A stretch of 64,000 bases of DNA. Source: Tichowtungia sp964398915 (lineage in GTDB: Bacteria; Verrucomicrobiota; Kiritimatiellia; Kiritimatiellales; Tichowtungiaceae). Within the stretch, counting starts at the first letter, position 1. Every line of letters starts with the position of its first letter. The stretch is from positions 1-64,000 of the forward strand of contig CAYNOR010000004.1 of NCBI GenBank assembly GCA_964398915.1, written 5' to 3'. A program made the translations under genes and the position numbers. A model generated the notes under the pieces. The model did not search any database, was not told where the DNA came from, and saw only the letters and a program-made list of their open reading frames with translations. Positions 51,441 through 59,769 of the stretch are shown here, piece after piece.

Positions 51441-52132
51441 TAAACATATGTATTATTCCTGCACGGGGCGGCAGTAAGCGTATCCCGAAGAAAAACATTC
51501 GCGATTTTTGCGGAAAGCCAATGATTGCCCGCTCAATTGAAGCGGCAAAAGCCTCTGGCATTTTTGACCGCATTATTGTCACGACCGACGCGGAGGAAAT
51601 TGCCACTGTTGCGAGAGCGTGCGGTGCGGAAGTCCCTTTTATGCGACCGCCGGAACTTTCGGATGATCATGCATCGACAGATACCGTTCTCATTCATGCG
51701 CTTGACTGGTTTCAAAAGAACGGCATTGAACTCGAATATGCCTGTTGTCTGTATGCCACAGCACCATTTGTGAAGCCTGAATATTTGCGCAAAGGACTGG
51801 AATTACTGAAATCAACCGGAGCTTCAACCGGCTTTTCTGTTACCAGCTTTCCCTTTCCGATTTTCCGCGGGCTTAAAATCAATCAAAAGGGCGCATTGGA
51901 AATGTTCTGGCCTGAACACCGGATGACCCGTTCGCAGGATTTGCCGGAAGCTTTTCACGATGCAGGGCAGTTCTACTGGCTCCATGTTGAAAAATACATG
52001 AAAGCCCCGGCTCTGTATGCGCCAGATGCCGTACCGGTTATTCTTCCCCGTCATCTCGTACAGGACATCGACACGCCAGAGGACTGGGAGCGGGCCGAAC
52101 TCATGTTTCAGGCTATGCAGAACAAATCCTAA
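51437..52132 (+). CDS. pseF: Pseudaminic acid cytidylyltransferase PseF
   Basis: Activates pseudaminic acid with CTP. 231 residues: IIPARGGSKRIPKKNIR nucleotide loop and later QDIDTPEDW as in CMP-sialate synthetase-like enzymes. ATGA overlap with pseC. PseF, not NeuA or LegF, by the company of pseB, pseC, pseG and pseI. Confidence 0.92.
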   Translation: MINICIIPARGGSKRIPKKNIRDFCGKPMIARSIEAAKASGIFDRIIVTTDAEEIATVARACGAEVPFMRPPELSDDHASTDTVLIHALDWFQKNGIELEYACCLYATAPFVKPEYLRKGLELLKSTGASTGFSVTSFPFPIFRGLKINQKGALEMFWPEHRMTRSQDLPEAFHDAGQFYWLHVEKYMKAPALYAPDAVPVILPRHLVQDIDTPEDWERAELMFQAMQNKS

Positions 52133-52142
52133 TATTGATGAA

Positions 52143-53498
52143 ATGAAAGCAGAGGAGTTACAATTTAGTTTAGCTGAAGGTGAAGGGCAGTTCATTGAAT
52201 TCAAGGAGAGGCCTGATAAGTCATTGGCTCGTGAGATGGTTGCCTTCGCCAATGCATCGGGCGGGCGGATTTTTATTGGTGTGAAGGATGATGCCAGCGT
52301 CTCAGGCATTCAAATTGACAACCGCTTAAAATCGCAGATTCAGGATATCGCCAGAAATTGTGATCCGTCTATTCCGGTTCGGCTTCAATCACAAGGCGCG
52401 ATTTTCATTATTGAGGTTCTAGAAAGCGAAAATAAGCCGCACTCCTGTTCGGATGGTTTTTTTATCCGGATGGGAGCCAATTCTCAGAAACTTGGCCGAG
52501 ATGAAATTTTTGAGATGGGGATCCGTTCCGGGAAACTGCGGTTTGACGAGCAACTTTGTACCAATTTTAATATTTCCTCTGATCTGGACATGGAGAAGCT
52601 TGCTTCTTACCTGAAACATTCGGGATTAAATACTGGATTACCAACGGAAGAAGTGCTGGCGAATCTGGAGGTGTTGCGGACAGACAACGGGCGTTCACGT
52701 TTGACCCATGCCGGGGTTTTATTTTTTGCAAAGGATCCAGCACGTTTTATAAAAAGTGCATCGGTTGTTTGTGCTGTTTATCAGGGGGACGACAAGGTTC
52801 AGATTCTGGATCGCAAGATTTTCAATGACGGGCTGATCGAAAATATCGATGCTGCGGTCACGTATATTAAGCGACATATGGATGTCCGTTTCGAGATTCG
52901 CTCGGTGCGGCGCGAGGAAATTCCGCAATATCCTGAAGCGGCTTTTCGGGAAGCCATCGTCAACGCAGTGATGCATCGGGATTACTTTAATATTTCCGGC
53001 GATGTGATGGTGGAGGTTTTTCAGAACCGATTAACGATTTCCAATCCGGGAGGGCTGGTGGCGTGGCTTCCTCCCGAAGACTTTGGAAAATACAGCCGCA
53101 CCCGTAATCGGCTGATCGCCTCCCTGCTGATGCGCACGCAACAGGCAGAAAAAATGGGCACCGGCATTCGGCGAATCCAGCAGGCATTGAAAACGGCTGG
53201 CCAGCCGCCAGCCGGGTTTGATTACGACGACTATAATTTTTCCGTTACACTGCTTTCCACCCTGCACGCAGGGCAGGCTGGCACATTAAATGTCCCTTTA
53301 AATGTCCCTTTAAATGTCTCGTTAAATGAAAAAATAATCTGTCTTGTACGCGAAAATCCAGGGGTAAAAAGAAAGGAACTGGCGGTTCTTTTGGATGTGA
53401 CAGAAAAAACAGTGGGGCGTTATTTGTTGGAGCTGATTGCAGAACGGCGTGTGGAACGTCGCGGCAGCAAAAAAACTGGGGGATATTGGGCGATATGA
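52143..53498 (+). CDS. AlbA_2/Schlafen-type putative ATP-dependent regulator
   Basis: 451 residues from the ATG at 52143. N-terminal AlbA_2 domain (FIEFKERPD, FANASGGRIFIGVKDD), a HATPase-like block (FREAIVNAVMHRDYF), then a linker of 12-bp tandem repeats (53286-53328, coding LNVPLNVPLNVSLN) and a C-terminal winged helix ending VERRGSKKTGGYWAI. These proteins often sit near other mobile genes. It interrupts the pse cluster, and its 3' tail has a second copy fused to the kinase at 55766. Confidence 0.82.
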   Translation: MKAEELQFSLAEGEGQFIEFKERPDKSLAREMVAFANASGGRIFIGVKDDASVSGIQIDNRLKSQIQDIARNCDPSIPVRLQSQGAIFIIEVLESENKPHSCSDGFFIRMGANSQKLGRDEIFEMGIRSGKLRFDEQLCTNFNISSDLDMEKLASYLKHSGLNTGLPTEEVLANLEVLRTDNGRSRLTHAGVLFFAKDPARFIKSASVVCAVYQGDDKVQILDRKIFNDGLIENIDAAVTYIKRHMDVRFEIRSVRREEIPQYPEAAFREAIVNAVMHRDYFNISGDVMVEVFQNRLTISNPGGLVAWLPPEDFGKYSRTRNRLIASLLMRTQQAEKMGTGIRRIQQALKTAGQPPAGFDYDDYNFSVTLLSTLHAGQAGTLNVPLNVPLNVSLNEKIICLVRENPGVKRKELAVLLDVTEKTVGRYLLELIAERRVERRGSKKTGGYWAI

Positions 53499-53620
53499 TT
53501 TATCTCAATCCAGAGTTTGAGTCCGCGTGGGCCGGAAAAGATCCGTTTACGGAGGCTTTTCGGATATCATTCTCGAACCATTTCGCAAAGAACCGGATAA
53601 ATAGTAGACAAATCTCCTAA
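53495..53620 (+). pseudogene. Truncated N-terminus of an LPS kinase gene
   Basis: 41 codons beginning MIYLNPEFESAWAGKDPFTE. The segment GCGTGGGCCGGAAAAGATCC and the following 19 bases match the start of the kinase at 54805 at 37 of 39 positions, after which the frame reads unrelated sequence. The truncated copy and the DUF4143 gene lie between the AlbA_2 gene and the intact kinase, as expected if an insertion had duplicated the 5' end. Confidence 0.72.
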
Positions 53621-53642
53621 ATTTAGTAGATTCATTTCAGTT

Positions 53643-54797
53643 ATGGAGATTATTAGAAAGTTCACGTCGGTTTTGGAGCACCGTTTGCGGGAAAATCTGA
53701 ATTTTATTCAGGTGATTCTCGGCCCGCGACAGGTTGGAAAAACTACAGGACTCAAACAAATATCAGGGCGCTGGACGGGGCCGGTACAAATCATTTCTGC
53801 TGATGAGGCGGCCCCTCCTTCAGCTGATTGGATTGAACTAAATTGGAAAATCGCCCGATCCAAGGGGGCCGGAACGCTTTTGGTAATTGACGAAGTCCAG
53901 AAAATCCCGGGATGGAGTCAGGCGGTTAAGAAGTTATTTGACGAGGATCGGGCAACACGCCGATTAAAAGTTGTGCTTCTGGGATCCGCAAGTCTCACTT
54001 TGCAAAAGGGTCTGGCCGACAGTCTGGCAGGACGCTATGAGGTGCTCCATGCCGGGCATTGGAATCTTATGGAATGTCGTGAGGCATTTAATTGGGATCT
54101 GAATTCATTTCTAAAATTTGGCGGGTATCCGGCTGCGGCAGAGCTGAGTGCCGATGTGCCGCGCTGGAAAAATTTTATCAATCACTCCATCATTGAGCCG
54201 GTTTTGATGAAAGACCTGTTGTCGGTTGTGCCGGTGAACAAGCCTGCACTGTTTCGGCAAACCTTTTTATTGAGTCTCGCTTATCCCGCGATGGAGGTAT
54301 CTTTGCAGAAAATACTGGGACAGCTTCAGGAAACGGGAAATGTGAGTACAATTAAACATTATCTGGAACTCTTTGAGGGTGCCTATTTAATTAAGACGCT
54401 TCAGAAATACAGCGGTTCTGATATCCGGATGCGCGGCTCCAGTCCGAAAATTATCCCGTTAAATACCGGTCTGGTGAATGCGCAGAGAAATCCGCTCGAT
54501 GTGGATCTCAATCCGGATTGGTTCGGCCGGATTTTTGAGTGCGCGGTTGGCGCTGAATTATGCCGGCAGTACAATGCGGTGTTTTATTGGCGGGACGGGA
54601 ATGATGAAGTTGATTTTGTTGTTAAGTCGGAGGGGCTTGTTTTTGCCATCGAAGTAAAATCCGGACGAATTCGACGCACCGGAGGACTGGCGAAGTTCAT
54701 TCAGCGCTATCCTGGAAGTATTCCGGTGGTTCTTGATTTGCAAAAAGGCACCGCTCTGCTTGAAGGTGTGGCGCTGGATGAAATACGAAAGCGGTAG
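53643..54797 (+). CDS. AAA ATPase with DUF4143
   Basis: 384 residues. Walker A GPRQVGKTT near 28-36, Walker B LLVIDEVQKIP near 79-89, sensor GSASL, and a C-terminal nuclease-like DUF4143 region (DEVDFVVKSEGLVFAIEVKS). DUF4143 ATPases are mobile accessory genes of unknown function. The upstream sequence TAGTAGACAAATCTCC / TTTAGTAGATT contains an imperfect direct repeat likely to hold the promoter. Inserted between two kinase copies. Confidence 0.85.
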   Translation: MEIIRKFTSVLEHRLRENLNFIQVILGPRQVGKTTGLKQISGRWTGPVQIISADEAAPPSADWIELNWKIARSKGAGTLLVIDEVQKIPGWSQAVKKLFDEDRATRRLKVVLLGSASLTLQKGLADSLAGRYEVLHAGHWNLMECREAFNWDLNSFLKFGGYPAAAELSADVPRWKNFINHSIIEPVLMKDLLSVVPVNKPALFRQTFLLSLAYPAMEVSLQKILGQLQETGNVSTIKHYLELFEGAYLIKTLQKYSGSDIRMRGSSPKIIPLNTGLVNAQRNPLDVDLNPDWFGRIFECAVGAELCRQYNAVFYWRDGNDEVDFVVKSEGLVFAIEVKSGRIRRTGGLAKFIQRYPGSIPVVLDLQKGTALLEGVALDEIRKR

Positions 54798-54804
54798 ACA
54801 GGCG

Positions 54805-55764
54805 ATGCATATCCCGAAACGAATCATATTAAACGATGAGTTTAAAAATGCGTGGGCCGGAAAAGATCCTTTTACGGAGGCTTTCCGGCTGGAAGGTGAG
54901 ATTTTCCGTTCCGTGAAGACTCGCCGAACGTTTCGCTTTGAACTCAATGGAAAAAGTTACTTTGCTAAAATCCACCACGGGATCGGGTGGGGTGAGATAG
55001 TGAAAAATCTGCTTCAGTTCAAGAGGCCGGTTCTGGGTGCCCGTAATGAATACGAAGCGATTCGGCGGCTCGAAAAGCTGGACGTGGCGACGATGAAGGT
55101 GGCGGCGTTCGGTGAACGCGGCCGGAACCCGGCAAAGATAGAATCATTCATCATTACCGAGGAGCTGACGAACACGGTCAGCCTCGAAGATTTCTGCCGG
55201 AATTGGCAAAAGATGCCGCCACCGTTTGCATTGAAGCTCGCATTGATCCGCTATGTTGCGGAGGTCAGCCGGAAGCTACACCGCAACGGCGTCAACCACC
55301 GCGATTATTATATATGCCACTTCCTGCTAAAAACGGACATGATGCCCGAAATTTTGGCGCCTTTGATTGATCTGCACCGCGCCCAATTGCGCCGGGAAAC
55401 GCCGCGCCGCTGGGCGGTGAAGGATATCGCTGGTCTTTATTTTTCGGTTATGGGGCCCGGATTTGCGGCGTCGCCTGAACGTAGAGCAAGCGTCTCGCTT
55501 GCTTTTCTACCTCCGGCAGATTTGCTGAAGAACTTCCCCTCCTTTCACGCAACGGCACTTCAACCGTTAAATGCTATAAAGGCGGAAAACGACCGGGACG
55601 GTCGTTCTACCATCTTGACTCAACGGGATTTGTTCCGGTTTATGAAAATCTACAGCGGTAAAACTTTGCGGGAAACCCTTGAGCGGGATGCGAGGTTTTG
55701 GCGGGCGGTTGAGCGGACGGCGGAACGGCTATATGCCAAAGAGTTGCGTAAGCCTAAAGGATAA
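54805..55764 (+). CDS. LPS heptose kinase-like protein (WaaP/InaA family) with in-frame REPIN
   Basis: 319 residues from the ATG at 54805: ATP Lys55 in SYFAKIHHG, GVNHRDYYICHFLL (162-175; Asp167), LIDLHRAQLR, RRWAVKDIAGLYFS. Residues about 226-269 are encoded by a 130-bp paired hairpin insertion (55481-55610), after which homology resumes at LTQRDLFRFM. Length without the insert would match WaaP (about 275). Its start matches the truncated copy at 53495. Confidence 0.82.
   Translation: MHIPKRIILNDEFKNAWAGKDPFTEAFRLEGEIFRSVKTRRTFRFELNGKSYFAKIHHGIGWGEIVKNLLQFKRPVLGARNEYEAIRRLEKLDVATMKVAAFGERGRNPAKIESFIITEELTNTVSLEDFCRNWQKMPPPFALKLALIRYVAEVSRKLHRNGVNHRDYYICHFLLKTDMMPEILAPLIDLHRAQLRRETPRRWAVKDIAGLYFSVMGPGFAASPERRASVSLAFLPPADLLKNFPSFHATALQPLNAIKAENDRDGRSTILTQRDLFRFMKIYSGKTLRETLERDARFWRAVERTAERLYAKELRKPKG
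55481..55610. repeat. REPIN-like pair inserted in frame in a kinase gene
   Basis: Left unit GTAGA, stem GCAAGC, loop GTCTC, stem GCTTGC, TTTTC (55481-55507). Right unit, in reverse, GTAGA, stem ACGACC, loop GTCCC, stem GGTCGT, TTTCC (ends 55610). The stems differ by compensating changes, the loops and flanks are conserved, and the two face each other. Confidence 0.85.
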
Positions 55765-55765
55765 G

Positions 55766-56635
55766 ATGATGCGAGTGCGGTACGAAAAACAGAAGAAGGA
55801 TGGGTGGGATCTCAGGATTCATCCGGACTATACCGCGCCGGAGTTTGTGGCACTGTGCTCTCCGGAGGGAGTGCGGAGTCGTTCCGGTTTTGAGAAAATC
55901 CGGGACTCGCGCAATACGCTGCTGTTCCGGTTCAACTGGAACGGGAAGACTTTTTACCATAAGGAATTTAAATCGCCGACTCCAGGGCGTCAGCTTCGCA
56001 AACGGTTCCGGGCGTTTCATCAGATCCGCGTCGTTGCGGCATTGCGGAGCCGAGGGCTGGCATGTCCCGATGTGCTTTGCGCGGGACGCAAAGGGACGCG
56101 GATTTTCTGCGTTTATGAGGGCATCTTTGCGGATGGAAATGCGCCGGGGATTTATAACCGGATTGTTCAAGGTCAGGAAACTAGGATGACGTCGGGTGAT
56201 TTCCTGTACGAGTTTGGGAAGTTCACCGGAACCATGCATCGTCAACGGGTGGCGCATGGCGATTATCAATGGGGCAATGTATTGGTTCAGTTTGCCGGGA
56301 ATACGCCATCTTTTGTGCTGATCGATAATGACCGGACATCCACTCTGACTGGCTTGATTTACTGGTACCGACTGAGAAACCTGATTCAACTAATGCACGC
56401 CGCAGATTATGTTTCAGAAGATGATTGGAAACAGTTCTGGGTCGGTTATACAAAAAGTTATTCTCGCGGTCTGCGCTGGAAACCGCTGATTGAGCGAATG
56501 GTGCAAAAACGGGTTGCCAGAGGAGTTTCGGAGTTGCTCACCGGCGGAAAAATTGAACACCGCGGCAGCAAAAAAACCGGTGGGTACTGGGTTGTGGGAA
56601 AGCCAGAGAATTACTTTGAATACTATGTCCAATAA
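55766..56635 (+). CDS. LPS-core kinase-like protein with fused foreign tail
   Basis: 289 residues from the ATG at 55766. FRFNWNGKTFYHKEF (ATP Lys), AHGDYQWGNVLV (163-174) and FVLIDNDRT (183-191). The kinase homology ends near ARGVSELL (about 258). Residues 261-276 (IEHRGSKKTGGYWVV) match the last codons of the AlbA_2 gene at 53498, so a decayed AlbA_2 3' end is fused in frame. Starts directly after the previous kinase's stop. Confidence 0.82.
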   Translation: MMRVRYEKQKKDGWDLRIHPDYTAPEFVALCSPEGVRSRSGFEKIRDSRNTLLFRFNWNGKTFYHKEFKSPTPGRQLRKRFRAFHQIRVVAALRSRGLACPDVLCAGRKGTRIFCVYEGIFADGNAPGIYNRIVQGQETRMTSGDFLYEFGKFTGTMHRQRVAHGDYQWGNVLVQFAGNTPSFVLIDNDRTSTLTGLIYWYRLRNLIQLMHAADYVSEDDWKQFWVGYTKSYSRGLRWKPLIERMVQKRVARGVSELLTGGKIEHRGSKKTGGYWVVGKPENYFEYYVQ

Positions 56636-57962
56636 CCAATCCTCAATAACCAAGTTCCGGAGCGGTGCCGACGTTTTGTTTATCCGCGCCGATGCATCAT
56701 CGCAAATCGGAACAGGGCATGTTATGCGCTGTATTGCGCTCGGGCAGGCGTGGGTTGATGCCGGGAGGCATCAAGCAGCGGTCAGAGATCAGAAATCAGA
56801 TGTCAGTCTGTCCTCCGACCTCTGTCCTACGACCTCTGTCGTCTTCATCTGCGCCGAAATTCCTGAAGCGCTGGCCATGCGGATCAAATCAGAAGGCTTT
56901 GACCTGATTCGGATTAATGCTGAACCCGGCTCTTCCGACGATTTAAATCAAACATTAGATGTCGTTTCAGGTTTGCCGCTGCGTTGCCCGGCATTCGCCG
57001 AGCCCAGCTCGCCTACGGCTCGGTTCAGGTCTCAAGTTTCAGGCCTCAAGTGTGATTCTCTTTCTGACTTCCGTCTTCCGTCCTCTGTCCTCTGTCCTCT
57101 GTCTTCTTTTCCTTCAGGTCGCAGCCCTCAGCCTTCACCCCTCACCAGCCTCTGGCTGGTATTAGACGGTTATCACTTCAACCTCGACTACCAGCGAGGG
57201 ATTCGTGCCGCCGGACACAAACTTGTGTTGATCGACGACTACAACCATCTGGCGGAATATGAGTGCGATATCCTGTTGAACCAGAATATCAACGCCACGG
57301 ATTTGGACTATCATACCAATTCTGAGGCCAAACGATTGCTCGGTACACAATACGCGTTGCTCCGTCGTGAGTTTAAACGTGGGACAGGCTTCCAGCCTGT
57401 CCAGAGAGATTCAAACGGGGAAGTGGGTCGTAAATTTCCAGATATTGCAAGAAACATACTAGTTACACTAGGCGGCGCTGATCCGGATAATGTGACTCTG
57501 AAAGTGATTCAAGCACTGAATCAGGTGGATATTCCGGACATGCAGGTGAAAGTTGTTGTCGGGTCCGCCAATCCCCATATCGCTTCTCTCGAAACTGTCC
57601 TTCAACATTCTACTTCCAACATCCAACTCATTAATTCCGCCGATATGGCTGAATTAATGGCATGGGCCGATTTGGCTATTTCTGCGGCCGGTAGCACTTG
57701 CTGGGAGTTTTGCTATCTCGGCGTTCCGCTTATGACGATAATTTTGGCTGAAAATCAAGTTGGGCTGGCTGGGCGGCTTGAAAAAAACGGGGCGTCAAAA
57801 AATATGGGATGGCATAATCAAATAGATGTGGTTGGATTTGCAGAAGAGATTTACAATTTGCTTAATAATGAAGTTTTGCGAAACAGTCTGAGCTGTCATG
57901 CTCTGAATCTCGTGGATGGCCGAGGGAGTTTCCGGGTTGTTGAAATAATTAACGGCGGGTAG
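56625..57962 (+). CDS. pseG: UDP-2,4-diacetamido-2,4,6-trideoxy-altrose hydrolase PseG, with repeat insertions
   Basis: Releases UDP from the pseudaminic precursor. 445 residues, far above the family's about 280-350. Family motifs: FIRADASSQIGTGHVMRC, VVFICAEIP, LVLIDDYNH, ILVTLGGADPDNV, AAGSTCWEFCYLGVPLM. The excess is repeat-coded: 56780-56842 (nine 7-nt units, 21 codons), about 56968-57148 (18 phased units plus a hairpin) and a palindrome at 57382-57402 (translated GTGFQPVQ). All keep the frame. The start region (56628-56655) is itself a 7-nt array (CCAATAA, CCAATCC, TCAATAA). Confidence 0.88.
   Translation: MSNNQSSITKFRSGADVLFIRADASSQIGTGHVMRCIALGQAWVDAGRHQAAVRDQKSDVSLSSDLCPTTSVVFICAEIPEALAMRIKSEGFDLIRINAEPGSSDDLNQTLDVVSGLPLRCPAFAEPSSPTARFRSQVSGLKCDSLSDFRLPSSVLCPLSSFPSGRSPQPSPLTSLWLVLDGYHFNLDYQRGIRAAGHKLVLIDDYNHLAEYECDILLNQNINATDLDYHTNSEAKRLLGTQYALLRREFKRGTGFQPVQRDSNGEVGRKFPDIARNILVTLGGADPDNVTLKVIQALNQVDIPDMQVKVVVGSANPHIASLETVLQHSTSNIQLINSADMAELMAWADLAISAAGSTCWEFCYLGVPLMTIILAENQVGLAGRLEKNGASKNMGWHNQIDVVGFAEEIYNLLNNEVLRNSLSCHALNLVDGRGSFRVVEIINGG
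56780..56842 (+). repeat. 7-nt-period array inside pseG, first block
   Basis: GGTCAGA, GATCAGA, AATCAGA, TGTCAGT, CTGTCCT, CCGACCT, CTGTCCT, ACGACCT, CTGTCGT: nine units, 63 bp, exact phase, frame kept. Confidence 0.88.
57023..57148 (+). repeat. 7-nt-period array inside pseG, second block
   Basis: From GTTCAGG, TCTCAAG, TTTCAGG, CCTCAAG through CGTCCTC, TGTCCTC, TGTCCTC to TCACCCC: 18 units of 7 nt (126 bp, 42 codons). A GC-rich hairpin CCGAGCC/GGCTCGG precedes it at 56999-57024. Confidence 0.85.
57382..57402 (+). repeat. Hairpin repeat inside pseG
   Basis: GGACAGGC, loop TTCCA, GCCTGTCC (perfect stem). Preceded by GTG as in the metG copy; translated GTGFQPVQ. Family of hairpins with variable stem. 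Confidence 0.8.
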
Positions 57963-57971
57963 GGGGATGGT

Positions 57972-58739
57972 ATGAGTTCACAGCGGGAAAAAGTAAAAGA
58001 ATTTTGGAATGAGCGGGCTAAGCTGGGCGATGCTGCCGGCAGTAACGATGTTATTGCTAAGCAGATCGAAGTGAATGCTATCATGACCTTCATGAAGGAT
58101 GGTCTGGATGTGCTGGATGTTGGTTGCGGAAACGGCATTACAGCGATTGCAATCGCCGAAAAATTTAATTTAAAATTGAAAGCGCTGGATTACGCAGAAC
58201 AGATGGTGGTTCATGGCCGGTCGTTGGCGGCGCAAGCAAAGATCAAGGGGGCTCTTGAGTTCGATACAGGCGACGTTCGTTGTCTTCCTGATGATCTCGG
58301 TTTGTTTGATGTCATCTATTCCGAACGGGTGCTGATTAATCTCGATAACTGGGAAGAACAGCAACAGGCCATTCGTACGATTGGGAAGCGATTGAAGCCG
58401 GGCGGGGTTTATGTGATGTGTGAAAACAGCATGGAAGGCCTTGAAAGCATCAATGCGTTGCGCCAGGTCGCAGACCTCCCTCGTATCAATCCGCCATGGC
58501 ATAACCGGTATTTCAGGGAGAGCGAAATTGTCGGATTTTGCGCTGACGATTTGGTGCTGGAAGAGGTGCGATTTATTTCTTCGACTTATGCTTTTCTCAG
58601 TCGTGTCGTTAATGCATGGCTTGCAAAGCAGGAAGGGCGTGATCCGTCCTATGACGCTCCTGTGAATCAGCTGGCGTTGCAACTTCCTGCGTTTGGCGGT
58701 ATCGGGCAGACTAAAATCTGGGTGTGGAGAAAAAAGTAA
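57972..58739 (+). CDS. SAM-dependent class I methyltransferase
   Basis: 255 residues. Motif I LDVGCGNGITAIAIAEKF near 45-62, and the FDVIYSERVLINL motif IV-like segment. Follows pseG by 9 bp and precedes pseI by 4 bp, so is probably a sugar-modifying methyltransferase in the pse operon. Substrate not known. Confidence 0.82.
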   Translation: MSSQREKVKEFWNERAKLGDAAGSNDVIAKQIEVNAIMTFMKDGLDVLDVGCGNGITAIAIAEKFNLKLKALDYAEQMVVHGRSLAAQAKIKGALEFDTGDVRCLPDDLGLFDVIYSERVLINLDNWEEQQQAIRTIGKRLKPGGVYVMCENSMEGLESINALRQVADLPRINPPWHNRYFRESEIVGFCADDLVLEEVRFISSTYAFLSRVVNAWLAKQEGRDPSYDAPVNQLALQLPAFGGIGQTKIWVWRKK

Positions 58740-58743
58740 ATCC

Positions 58744-59766
58744 ATGAAGCAAAGTAAACCGATTTTTATTATTGCCGAGTTGTCTGCCAATCACGGCGGG
58801 TCGATTGAGCATGCGGCAAAAACCGTCCGTGCTGCGGCCAAAGCCGGTGCGAATGCGGTGAAGCTTCAGACGTATACGGCCGACACGCTCACCATCGACT
58901 GCGATAATGAATATTTCCGGATTGGCGGCGGTACGGTCTGGGATGGCAAAACGCTTTATAATCTCTACAAGGAGGCCTACACCCCATGGGAATGGCATGC
59001 CGACCTGAAAAAAGTTGCTGAAGAGTGCGGTCTCGATTTTTTTTCCACTCCGTTTGATGAAACCGCCGTTGATTTTCTCGAAGAATTGGGGGTGCCTTAT
59101 CATAAGGTTGCATCATTCGAATTGGTTGATATTCCGTTGTTACGCAAAGTTGGTTCGACTCGCAAGCCGGTCATTATGTCCACTGGCATGGCTTCCGAAG
59201 AAGAAATTCATGAAGCAGTGGCCACTTTGCGTAAAGCGGGCTGTACCGACATGACGCTTCTGAAGTGTACCAGTTCTTATCCTGCAGAACCTAAAGATGC
59301 GAATTTACTGACCATTCCTGACATGGCGACGAAATTCGGCTGTCCCGTCGGGATATCAGATCACACAATCGGTATTGCGGTTCCAGTGGCTGCGGTCGGG
59401 CTGGGTATCTGCATGATCGAAAAGCATTTTACACTTTCGCGGGCTGACGGAGGACCGGACAGTAGTTTTTCCTTAGAACCATCCGAATTCAAGGAAATGG
59501 TCGAAGCGGTCCGGTTGGCAGAACAGGCGTTAGGCACAATTTGCTACGGTGGTACGGTTTCTGAAGCCAAAACAAAAGTATTTCGCCGATCTCTTTTTGC
59601 GGTGAAAGACATCAAAGCTGGTGAATTATTAACAACGGAAAATGTCCGCTCGATTCGCCCCGGTTACGGAATGCTGCCGCGTGAATTAGACAACGTACTG
59701 GGCAAAGCTGCAGTCTGTGATATTGCATGCGGCACGCCGCTGGCGTTTGATCTCATCAGGAGATAA
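58744..59766 (+). CDS. pseI: Pseudaminic acid synthase PseI
   Basis: Condenses the 6-deoxy-sugar with phosphoenolpyruvate. 340 residues from the ATG at 58744: NeuB-family barrel (IAELSANHGGSIEHA, KLQTYTADT, STPFDETAVDFL) and a C-terminal SAF antifreeze-like domain (GELLTTENVRSIRPGYG). PseI rather than NeuB/LegI by context. Starts 4 bp after the methyltransferase gene. Confidence 0.93.
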   Translation: MKQSKPIFIIAELSANHGGSIEHAAKTVRAAAKAGANAVKLQTYTADTLTIDCDNEYFRIGGGTVWDGKTLYNLYKEAYTPWEWHADLKKVAEECGLDFFSTPFDETAVDFLEELGVPYHKVASFELVDIPLLRKVGSTRKPVIMSTGMASEEEIHEAVATLRKAGCTDMTLLKCTSSYPAEPKDANLLTIPDMATKFGCPVGISDHTIGIAVPVAAVGLGICMIEKHFTLSRADGGPDSSFSLEPSEFKEMVEAVRLAEQALGTICYGGTVSEAKTKVFRRSLFAVKDIKAGELLTTENVRSIRPGYGMLPRELDNVLGKAAVCDIACGTPLAFDLIRR

Positions 59767-59769
59767 TTC

